Shown piece after piece: positions 5,134-11,562 of a DNA stretch of 11,562 nucleotides (the stretch's first letter is position 1; every line of letters starts with the position of its first letter). The translations under genes were made by a program, and so were the position numbers. The DNA comes from Sulfitobacter sp. GTDB taxonomy: Bacteria > Pseudomonadota > Alphaproteobacteria > Rhodobacterales > Rhodobacteraceae. The stretch covers positions 1-11,562 of the forward strand of contig JAGXHD010000072.1 in NCBI GenBank assembly GCA_024636395.1, written 5' to 3'. Under the pieces are notes generated by a model that did not search any database, was not told where the DNA came from, and saw only the letters and a program-made list of their open reading frames with translations.

Positions 5134-7500
5134 CTATGATGCAAGTGATAAACATTCGTTGACTGCAGCCACGATGTCGGAAATGCCCGTACGACCTTTT
5201 ATCATGCTCGCATACAGCCGTTTGTCGGTTTGCCTTTCGCCGTCGGCAGACAGGGCGATGATGCGCGCGCCGGGTTGAAATTCCGCTATGAGATCGAAGA
5301 GCTGGCCAGAATCTCCATCCGGCATGCTCCAGTCGAGGATGATCAGATCGAGACGCGTGTTCGAAATGATCTGTCTGGCCTCCAGCAACGATTTAGCATG
5401 GTTCACTACCGCAAAATTGGCCAGTGCGCCGGATATGACTTCGGCGAAATCACAATCATCTTCCACATGCAGCACCGACAGCGTGGATGTTTTCGCCACA
5501 CTGACCACCTTCGGCATTTGCGGCATCGCCTGCACCGGAATTGCCGAGAGAGGCATGGTGAACCAGAAAATGGTGACACTGTCAGGAATGCTTTCGAACC
5601 CGATTTTCCCACCCTGACGCAGCACGATCTGGCGTGTGATATTGAGGCCTAGCCCGGTCCCGCCTTTTGCCCGGGTATCGGAGCTGTCCGCCTGCGAAAA
5701 CGCATGGAAGATCCGTGGCCGGAAGCTTTCGGGTACACCGGGCCCGACATTCTGGACATATACGATGGCCTTGTCCCCGATCCGCTCGACCTTCACCATG
5801 ACATCGCTGTCGGGGTCGGAATACTTGCATGCATTTGAAATCAGATTGGCCAGAACCTGCTTCGTGCGCCTCAGATCCGCCGTAACGCGCATCGGCCGAT
5901 TGGGCAGGGCTGCCTGTAATCTGGCGTTATGCGCGGCCGCAAACGGCGACATATCGTTGATTGTGGCCGTAACGATCTGCGACAGATCAATATCGGCAAA
6001 ATCAAACGTGACCTCCCCGGAGGAAATCTTTTCGAGATCGAGGATATCGTTCACGATAGCGGTGAGCCTGTCCGCATTGGAACTGGCGATATCTATGAGG
6101 CGGGCCTGCGGCTTGGTCAGGCTGATGCCCTTGGACGCACTCAGCAGGCCGAGCGCACCCTTGATCGATGTGAGCGGTGTGCGCAATTCGTGACTGACGG
6201 TCGAGACGAACTCGTCCTTGGTTGCGGCCAATTTCTTCTGCGCGGTGATGTCGATGACCTGAGCGATGTAAATCGCGCTGCCCTCGTTAGGCGTCAAAGA
6301 CCATGACACATTGAGCAAGCCCCACCGCTCTTCGCCCTTCGCACACAGGATGCGATGCTCGCCAGTATAGACCGTGATTTTACCTTCCGCGATTATTCTC
6401 GAAATCGCCGTGTAGAGGGCTTTGCGATCCTCGTAAGGGAGCAGATCGGAGAGTTTGCCGCTCGATATCAGCTTGGCCTCTTCTTGCCCCGCAAGTCTGG
6501 CAAAGGCGCTGTTGACCCCGAGAAACTTGCCTTCGTGGTCCATCAGAGCCATGCCGATTGGCGCGTTCTCAACCACCTGCCTGAACTGTTTTTCGCTCGC
6601 TTCGAGGGCATCCCGGTCCCGGCGCAGGGTCGTCACATCGCTTTGGGTGCCGATCAGGCGCACCGCAGCACCCTGTGCATCCCGCTCGGCCACCACGGCA
6701 TCGGAGCGCATCCAGCACCAGTCGCCGTTCCTGGTTTTCAGACGGTACTCCGCGATAGAGCGCTCCGTTCTGCCGGCGATGCAATCTGCATCCGCACGCT
6801 TGAGGATGCCGACATCGTCCGGATGGATACGGGCTAGAAAATCCTGCTGTGTATCCATGGCGTTGCATCCGTCTTCATATCCCATGATGCGGCACCAGGT
6901 ATTCGAGACCTCCGAGGTCCCCGTCGCGAGATTGATCTCGAAAACACCTATTTCGGAGCCCTGAAGTGCCAGATCAAAGAGGACCTTGCTCCGGCTCAGC
7001 TCTCGCTGTGCGAGGTTCTGCGCTGTCAGATCCCGCAAGATGATGGTGCTGCGAAGCTGCCCGTGGCCCGAAAGCCAATCGTTGCGCTGCAAATCGAGTT
7101 CGAGGACATCTCCGTCCTTCGTTGTGCCTATTGCATTGTGATTTTGATCTGCATCGTCGATGACCCGAGCAATCGAAGCGAAGGAGACGTTTTTCATTTC
7201 GGCTTCGGTGAAACCGAAGCACTTCTGCGCCGCGTGATTTGCGAACAGGATCTCGTCATGATGGTTGACCAGGAAAACGGACGTGACCTCGTTTTCCACG
7301 ATAGAGCGGTTCTCCTGTTCGCGCGCTTCTATCTGGCGGGTGCGCAGATTGGCGATTTCTGTCAGGGATTCGTCGCGTTTGCGGATCGTATGCAGCACCG
7401 AGATCAGGAAAGCCGTCAGGGAAAGGCCACCGATCAGAAAGGCTAAGGGCTGATAGGATCGCATCGCCAATTCAAACCTCGGGGTACTGACGAATTGCAT
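5134..7500 (-). CDS. Hybrid histidine kinase, TM-PAS-PAS-PAS-HisKA-HATPase-REC half, cut off from its CHASE domain
   Basis: This 788-aa reading frame carries a membrane helix (about 16-37), a short charged linker, three PAS domains (about 65-165, 172-292, 302-422), HisKA with H437 in SHELRTPLTSIKG, HATPase with N556 (NLISNACKY) and G2 KGGTGLGLN, and a C-terminal REC (about 673-788) with phospho-acceptor D723 in ILDWSMPDG and K768. The G1 box reads VQNVGPGVP: the conserved Asp that contacts adenine is Asn (N584), which should weaken ATP binding. The N-terminus MQFVSTPRFE is the usual end of a CHASE domain, and the frame continues upstream without a shift into that domain except for one TAA at 7531-7533. 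The ATG at 7500 has no Shine-Dalgarno, so it is not an obvious native start; reinitiation 30 bases after the stop is possible. The kinase half shows no other lesion. It may be part of a pseudogene. Confidence 0.8.
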   Translation of the reverse strand: MQFVSTPRFELAMRSYQPLAFLIGGLSLTAFLISVLHTIRKRDESLTEIANLRTRQIEAREQENRSIVENEVTSVFLVNHHDEILFANHAAQKCFGFTEAEMKNVSFASIARVIDDADQNHNAIGTTKDGDVLELDLQRNDWLSGHGQLRSTIILRDLTAQNLAQRELSRSKVLFDLALQGSEIGVFEINLATGTSEVSNTWCRIMGYEDGCNAMDTQQDFLARIHPDDVGILKRADADCIAGRTERSIAEYRLKTRNGDWCWMRSDAVVAERDAQGAAVRLIGTQSDVTTLRRDRDALEASEKQFRQVVENAPIGMALMDHEGKFLGVNSAFARLAGQEEAKLISSGKLSDLLPYEDRKALYTAISRIIAEGKITVYTGEHRILCAKGEERWGLLNVSWSLTPNEGSAIYIAQVIDITAQKKLAATKDEFVSTVSHELRTPLTSIKGALGLLSASKGISLTKPQARLIDIASSNADRLTAIVNDILDLEKISSGEVTFDFADIDLSQIVTATINDMSPFAAAHNARLQAALPNRPMRVTADLRRTKQVLANLISNACKYSDPDSDVMVKVERIGDKAIVYVQNVGPGVPESFRPRIFHAFSQADSSDTRAKGGTGLGLNITRQIVLRQGGKIGFESIPDSVTIFWFTMPLSAIPVQAMPQMPKVVSVAKTSTLSVLHVEDDCDFAEVISGALANFAVVNHAKSLLEARQIISNTRLDLIILDWSMPDGDSGQLFDLIAEFQPGARIIALSADGERQTDKRLYASMIKGRTGISDIVAAVNECLSLAS

Positions 7501-7530
7501 CGTCCAGACCCGGTTGAATTGGTCGATCTC

Positions 7531-8295
7531 TTAGCTCGCCGAGAATTTTCCGGCTGGACCTCCCTCCGCGTTCTCGTCGAAAAGAAGGGTGCCTGCCGCT
7601 GGAGAGGGGCCGTCAAAAACCCGGAGGCGGTAGCTGTCCTGCTGCGCAGGTGTAAGCTCCGCCACGATGTCACTCGCAACAAATGCAGCGTTGATCCAGC
7701 CCAGAAAAGCACCTTGCGCCGCAGTATTCGAAGGGTCTGTGAAAATCGGGATTATGATTGCAAAGCCTGCCAGCGATCCCTCTGCCTGCACCAGTTCGAA
7801 CGGAGCGGTCAGCCGAGGCGCTCCGGTCTCCCGTGCCGTTTCCAAAACAGCGGCCCTGTCTGGCGCAAAGGTCACGTCAAGGCCGAGCGCCTCCGCATTT
7901 GTTGCCTCAGGCTCCATGAATTTTATAATGTAATGCAGCGGATTATCGGAGAGCCTGCGCAATTGAAACTCTGGTCGGTTGTCGCTGCGAACAGCGGCAA
8001 CAAATTCACCGATCTCCGCGTCTGGCACCTCAACGATCAACCCTACGCCCGTTACTCCCGGCATCAGATCGACGATGTTAATCGCGTTGATGTAATTGCG
8101 GAAATCAAGGGCGGTCACCTCGTCCGAGGAGGAGATGAAGGCGCCGGCCCCCTTCATGGTTTGCACGAAGGTTTGCATCCTGGTCCGCAAAACCTGCGCA
8201 CTGTCTTCGGTCAGGCGACTGAATTCCGCGTTCGCGAAGCTGTTTTGATTTTTGTAGCTCGTGTTGAAAATAAGACCGGTAAGCGCGACGCACAC
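7531..8295 (-). pseudogene. CHASE sensor domain, detached from the hybrid kinase by an in-frame stop
   Basis: The 254-codon frame from the GTG at 8295 encodes a CHASE-type extracytoplasmic ligand-binding domain: a long N-terminal helix (SRLTEDSAQVLRTRMQTFV), then LMPGVTGVGLIVEV, later PRLTAPFELVQ and IIIPIF, an order typical of CHASE in sensor kinases. It ends at TAA (7533-7531); the next ten codons in the same frame (EIDQFNRVWT) then join the kinase half and complete the usual CHASE ending before the second membrane helix. Read through, the composite would be about 1064 codons. The 5' end is also odd: the GTG leaves only half of a membrane helix, whereas the frame upstream, back to a TAG at 8343-8341, reads LLSRVEIALTAVCVALTGLIF, a full helix that would need a CTG start at 8328 (AAGGG lies five bases upstream). 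Two possible lesions suggest decay; a sequencing error or a real split gene are alternatives. CHASE assignment is fairly confident. Confidence 0.65.
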
Positions 8296-8328
8296 AGCCG
8301 TCAGTGCTATTTCAACTCTGGAGAGCAG

Positions 8329-8539
8329 CTGTACCCTTACCTAAACCGTTTCAACAAGCACCGTTACCGGCTTTTGCCTGCTAAAGTCTCAATCATTACT
8401 GACTTCGGAGGCTAGCGGCAAATTCGGCATCGCTCAACCCAAAGTTATACTGAGCGGCAGTGATCGGGCTGGATGTGTGCTATTTTACATCAATCAGATG
8501 CAATCAGCCCACCATGCGACGCCGTTTCCCTTGGTTGGG
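8329..8539. other. Gap between the AEC permease and the CHASE kinase
   Basis: No gene is seen in these 211 bases between two minus-strand genes. The only symmetric element noted is an inverted repeat, CGCTCA (8431-8436) and TGAGCG (8451-8456), around a 14-base AT-richer centre. It lacks a T-run on either strand, so it could be an operator or a poor terminator. The region presumably holds the promoter of the CHASE kinase, but no convincing -35/-10 pair was found. Confidence 0.4.
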
Positions 8540-9469
8540 TCATCCCAGTACGGTGAGCCAGACCCAGACTGTCAAAATGGACGCCCCAGTGGCGATCAGC
8601 ACGGATGACGCCGCAACTCTGCGGCCACGCCCGTACATGTTGGCGAAGATATAGGCATTGAACCCGGGTGCCATGGCAGCCGTGAGAACGCCGGAACGGA
8701 ACAGATCGGGCGGCACCGACAGGGCAGAGCCCATAAGCCAGACGATTGCCGGGTGCAGAATGAGCCCGATGCAGCAGACCATCGCGATGGCTTTCATATC
8801 GCCTTCGGGCTTGTACTGAATCAGGACACCGCCCAGTGCGAAAAGTGCCGCAGGCAATGCTGCGCGCACGATCAGCGACAGCGCATCGTCGATCACCGAG
8901 GGGATTACTGTGCCTGTCAGGTTTACCGCAAACCCTGCCAGAATACCTATCACCAGCGGATTGTGAAACATTGCCCGGCTGATCGAACGCGCGAGCGCCA
9001 CACCGCTCTGGCCCCGGTTGCGCACAAACTCCATCACCGTGATCCCGAGGCCGTAGCAGAAGGGCGAGTGGATCGCGATGATCATGTAATTGCCTGTAAG
9101 CTGGTCCGCGCCGTAGGCCCGTTCCGAGATAGGCAGACCGAGGAGTACGGAATTGGAAAACAGGCAGCAGAAGCCGATGGCTACACAGTCCTCCCAGTCA
9201 CGTTTGAAGAACAGGCGCGCACCGAACAAGCCGAGGGCGAAACAGATCGCGGCACCGGTATAGAAGCTGATCAGCAACCGTGCGTCGAAGGCGGCCCCGA
9301 GATCGAGATTGGCAATCGCCTGAAACAGCAGGCAAGGTACGGCAAAGCTTTGCGCGAAGCGGAGCACGCCGTCGACGCCCGCCACGGGAAAAAGCCCGCG
9401 CCAGACGGAGACGTAGCCAAAGCCAATGACCAGAAAAACCGGTAGAATTACATCTAGGAGCAGTTGCAT
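8540..9469 (-). CDS. AEC family (auxin efflux carrier / MdcF-like) permease
   Basis: A 309-aa, very hydrophobic inner-membrane protein with about eight to ten helices. The opening MQLLLDVILPVFLVIGFGY is typical of the AEC family, as are the FAVPCLLFQAI segment, the FCCLFSNSVLLGLPI segment with its helix-breaking Asn/Gly/Pro, and the C-terminal MAPGFNAYIFANMYG repeat of that motif. Bacterial members export or exchange small organic acids such as malonate or malate; the substrate here cannot be deduced. Length is normal and the frame intact. No clear Shine-Dalgarno precedes the ATG, and an inverted repeat (9470-9498) abuts it. It lies 67 bases after the metallo-hydrolase gene on the same strand, so it may be co-transcribed with it or have its own promoter. 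No link to the signalling cluster is evident. Confidence 0.88.
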   Translation of the reverse strand: MQLLLDVILPVFLVIGFGYVSVWRGLFPVAGVDGVLRFAQSFAVPCLLFQAIANLDLGAAFDARLLISFYTGAAICFALGLFGARLFFKRDWEDCVAIGFCCLFSNSVLLGLPISERAYGADQLTGNYMIIAIHSPFCYGLGITVMEFVRNRGQSGVALARSISRAMFHNPLVIGILAGFAVNLTGTVIPSVIDDALSLIVRAALPAALFALGGVLIQYKPEGDMKAIAMVCCIGLILHPAIVWLMGSALSVPPDLFRSGVLTAAMAPGFNAYIFANMYGRGRRVAASSVLIATGASILTVWVWLTVLG

Positions 9470-9498
9470 AGGGCAGGATCTCGGGCTTGGACTGCCCT
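9470..9498 (-). repeat. Inverted repeat abutting the AEC permease start codon
   Basis: AGGGCA (9470-9475) and TGCCCT (9493-9498) form a perfect six-base-pair stem around a 17-base spacer. On the transcribed strand the last arm touches the ATG at 9469. It occupies the place where a ribosome site would be expected and could hide the start, act as an operator, or be a remnant terminator of the upstream operon. There is no T-run on the minus strand. Confidence 0.3.
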
Positions 9499-9536
9499 TT
9501 GCCTATACCCAGCCGCGCCCGCGTGAAAGCCTGATA

Positions 9537-10340
9537 TCAGCCCAGATCGAACTCGAGTTGCATGCCGTCGAACGCTGGTTCGATATGGGCGGCTGTTTCA
9601 GCGGCGATAGTGGCGTAGTCGAGATCGGTGTGCATGTTGGTCAGTACCGCCCGCGCGGGCGACACTTTTGCGATCCACTCCAGCGTTTGGGAGAGATGGC
9701 TGTGCGTCGGGTGCGGATCGCGGCGCAGAGCATCCACGATCCAGCAGCGCAGGCCCGAAAGATGCGGCCAGATATCGTCGGGAATGCTTGCCACATCGGG
9801 CAGATAGGCCACATCGTTGACGCGAAACCCCAGCGCGTCCATGCCGCCATGGGGCACGAGAAAGGGCTGGAACGTCAGGGGACCGCCGGGTCCATCGATC
9901 ACAACATCGCCGTCCATCAAGTTCATGTCTAGAATGGGCGGATACATGGAGCCTTCAGGCTGGATGAAGGCATATCCGAAGCGGTCCATCAGCGCGTCAT
10001 GGGTAGGCTGATCGGCCCAGACGGGCAGACGTGCACGCATATTGATCACGATCATGCGCAGATCGTCCATGCCGTGCACATGGTCTGCATGTGCATGGGT
10101 GTAGAGCACCGCATCAAGCCGCCCAACGCCCGCGTCCAAAAGCTGGCTGCGCATGTCGGGGGAGGTGTCTATTAGCACGGTCGTTGTGCCATTGTCCCCG
10201 ATGCGCTCGACCAGGGCGGAACAGCGCCTGCGTGTATTGCGGGGCTCTGCCGGATCGCAGGCACCCCATACGCCCCCCAGACGTGGTACACCGCCTGACG
10301 ACCCGCATCCCAGAATGGTAATACGCATTATGGCTGTCAT
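9537..10340 (-). CDS. PhnP-like metallo-beta-lactamase-fold hydrolase
   Basis: A 267-aa cytoplasmic metal-dependent hydrolase. The N-terminal ILGCGSSGGVPR signature is typical of the PhnP/tRNase Z-like branch. The dinuclear metal site is visible as H82, H84, D86 and H87 (THAHADH), H164 (VPHGG), D182 (YLPD) and H237 (NMHTD). PhnP itself is a cyclic phosphodiesterase of phosphonate use, but no phn genes are nearby, and the family member that follows tatD in Rhodobacterales is usually left as an unspecified MBL hydrolase; a phosphodiester substrate is plausible only. The ATG at 10340 overlaps the tatD stop as ATGA, indicating translational coupling; M5 (10328), directly before the conserved RITILGCG, is an alternative start. 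The gene is intact and of normal length. Confidence 0.9.
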   Translation of the reverse strand: MTAIMRITILGCGSSGGVPRLGGVWGACDPAEPRNTRRRCSALVERIGDNGTTTVLIDTSPDMRSQLLDAGVGRLDAVLYTHAHADHVHGMDDLRMIVINMRARLPVWADQPTHDALMDRFGYAFIQPEGSMYPPILDMNLMDGDVVIDGPGGPLTFQPFLVPHGGMDALGFRVNDVAYLPDVASIPDDIWPHLSGLRCWIVDALRRDPHPTHSHLSQTLEWIAKVSPARAVLTNMHTDLDYATIAAETAAHIEPAFDGMQLEFDLG

Positions 10341-11143
10341 GCTGCAGCCTCATAAGCCGCAACTTTGGAGAACAGCCGCTCGAAATTGGCCTCCGATTGC
10401 GCGGCGAAGGTGGCATAGTCTATGCCGAAGGTCTCCGCGGCCCTGCGCGCGGTATGAGCGGTATAGGCGGGCTCGTTGCGGCGGCCGCGGTGGGGTGGCG
10501 GAGCAAGGTAGGGACTGTCGGTCTCGACGAGAACCCGCTCCAGCGGTGCACTTGCAAATATATCTCGCAGTGGCTGGCTTTTGGGAAAAGCGGTGATGCC
10601 GGACATGCTGAGATAAAAGCCCAGATCGAGCGCCGCGCGCGCGAGAGCCTCGGACGAGGAAAAGCAGTGCATTACGCAGGTGAATGCACCTTTGCCGTGC
10701 TCTTCGCGCAGGATCGCGGCCATATCGTCGTCCGCATCGCGGCTGTGGATGATCAGCGGCAGGCCCGTCTCACGCGCGGCGGCGATGTGGATGCGCAAGC
10801 TGTCCTGCTGCATCTGCGCGCTTTCGGCCGTGTAGTGGTAATCCAGCCCAGTTTCCCCGATTCCGACCATCTTGGGGTGCTGTGCGATCTCGATGAGCTG
10901 TTCCAACGTTGCCATGGGCTCTGCCGCGACACTCATGGGATGGGTGCCCGCTGCATAATAAACTGGCGCATGTGCCTCCGCTATCGCGCGCACCGAAGGC
11001 TCGTTTTTCAGCTTTGTGCAGATCGTGACCATGCGTGCCACTCCTGCTGCTTGGGCGCGCGCTATTACATCGGGCAACTCCGCTATCAACTCGGGAAAGT
11101 CGAGGTGGCAATGGCTGTCAGTGATGGGCGGCGTGTTTGTCAT
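10337..11143 (-). CDS. tatD: TatD family metal-dependent hydrolase (DNase-like)
   Basis: A 268-aa TIM-barrel amidohydrolase-type protein of the TatD/YcfH family, whose characterised members are metal-dependent 3'-5' deoxyribonucleases. Metal ligands are in their expected places: H11 and H13 (DSHCHLD), E97 (GIGETGLDY), H133 (IIHSRDA), H159 (MHCFS) and D209 (VETDSPYLAP). The C-terminal RGRRNEP segment is also characteristic. GGAG lies four bases upstream of the ATG at 11143. It follows the holB gene by 29 bases and overlaps the metallo-hydrolase by four, so the three form an operon. The subfamily next to holB is common in bacteria; its precise physiological substrate is not established, so the symbol is used in the family sense. 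Confidence 0.93.
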   Translation of the reverse strand: MTNTPPITDSHCHLDFPELIAELPDVIARAQAAGVARMVTICTKLKNEPSVRAIAEAHAPVYYAAGTHPMSVAAEPMATLEQLIEIAQHPKMVGIGETGLDYHYTAESAQMQQDSLRIHIAAARETGLPLIIHSRDADDDMAAILREEHGKGAFTCVMHCFSSSEALARAALDLGFYLSMSGITAFPKSQPLRDIFASAPLERVLVETDSPYLAPPPHRGRRNEPAYTAHTARRAAETFGIDYATFAAQSEANFERLFSKVAAYEAAA

Positions 11144-11172
11144 GAGGCTCCGGATGATTGGGGGAGAAGGCG

Positions 11173-11562
11173 CTAGCGCGGTGCGGCCTTTCCCATTTTC
11201 ACGAAGGTATCTAGAACCAGCGCGGCAGGGTCAAGGTTGACCGCGATGCCGTGGCGCGCACGGGCGCCGATCTCAGCCGCCAGATCCGCCCAGACGCGCG
11301 CTTGCTGGGGCGAGGGCGACAGCTTGCTCAAAACATCCGCTTCGCCGGGTGCCGCTTGCGGGGAGGGGGGTGTGCCCATGGCGCCGGTGCGGGCCAGACG
11401 GCTCAGCAACAAGTCGATCAGGGTGAACAGCAGATCCCGCTTTGCCTCCCCGCCGCGCGCCGCCGCCATCTCGGCGAGTTTGAGTGCGCGGGAACGGTCC
11501 ATCTGGGGCAGGGTGCCCATAAGAGCGACAAGCTCCGCGTAAAGGGCTGCACCACCCAGCAG
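11173..11562 (-). CDS. holB: DNA polymerase III delta prime subunit, C-terminal end (partial)
   Basis: Only the last 129 codons are in the window; the frame is open to the right edge and the 5' part lies beyond it. The visible part is the helical C-terminal clamp-loader domain: LYAELVALMGTLPQMDRSRA, then AEMAAARGGEAKRDLLFTLIDLLLSRLAR, and a final NLDPAALVLDTFVKMG. This pattern, directly upstream of tatD on the same strand, matches alphaproteobacterial holB, which is usually preceded by tmk. Delta prime is part of the clamp loader that places the beta sliding clamp on DNA. No AAA+ motifs can be checked because they are outside the window, so the call rests on the C-terminus and gene order. A stretch rich in Gly, Pro and Ser near the middle is probably a lineage-specific loop. 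Confidence 0.8.
   Translation of the reverse strand: MLGGAALYAELVALMGTLPQMDRSRALKLAEMAAARGGEAKRDLLFTLIDLLLSRLARTGAMGTPPSPQAAPGEADVLSKLSPSPQQARVWADLAAEIGARARHGIAVNLDPAALVLDTFVKMGKAAPR

Noticed and set aside
5134..8328. A frameshift as the cause of the split hybrid kinase.
   Set aside because: Both halves are in the same frame; only the TAA at 7531-7533 interrupts them, so a nonsense codon rather than an indel is responsible.
7495..8415. Long plus-strand reading frame of 306 codons opposite the CHASE domain.
   Set aside because: Its translation is Arg/His/Gln-rich with no recognisable family and it runs antisense to a well-supported CHASE domain; it is a shadow frame of GC-rich coding sequence.
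8753..9445. Plus-strand reading frame of 230 codons opposite the permease.
   Set aside because: It is highly charged and low in recognisable structure, the expected antisense image of a hydrophobic membrane protein.
10397..11176. Plus-strand reading frame of 259 codons opposite tatD.
   Set aside because: It is antisense to tatD, which has all its metal ligands; the composition is that of a shadow frame.

Overview
The window most likely comes from an alphaproteobacterium of the Rhodobacterales (Roseobacter-type). This rests on the protein style, the moderately GC-rich coding sequence, and the minus-strand run holB (delta prime of DNA polymerase III) - tatD - PhnP-like metallo-hydrolase, an order familiar from that group. 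No RNA genes, insertion sequences or CRISPR arrays are visible.

The right-hand third (about 8540-11562, all minus strand) is housekeeping or metabolic: the C-terminal end of holB running off the window, tatD, a PhnP-like metallo-beta-lactamase-fold hydrolase whose start overlaps the tatD stop (ATGA), and an AEC-family (auxin efflux carrier/MdcF-like) permease.

The left two thirds (about 400-8330) is a dense cluster of His-Asp signalling genes in two convergent arms. The plus arm holds two tandem paralogous response regulators and a 120-aa Hpt phosphotransfer protein that overlaps the second regulator by one base. Each regulator is a canonical REC domain joined to a C-terminal domain that looks like a GGDEF domain without its catalytic signature. 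The minus arm holds a CHASE-TM-PAS-PAS-PAS-HisKA-HATPase-REC hybrid kinase, a membrane-anchored PAS-PAS histidine kinase and a single-domain REC protein 13 bases behind that kinase. Together these supply every part of a multistep phosphorelay (kinase, REC, Hpt, terminal REC), with the REC/degenerate-GGDEF proteins as the only apparent outputs. No DNA-binding output domain is present.

The hybrid kinase is anomalous. A single in-frame TAA (7531-7533) separates its CHASE sensor from its kinase half, no standard start codon covers the predicted first membrane helix, and the conserved Asp of the ATP-lid G1 box is Asn. It may be decaying or may have become a kinase-poor sensor or phosphatase, while the neighbouring kinase keeps all its catalytic residues.
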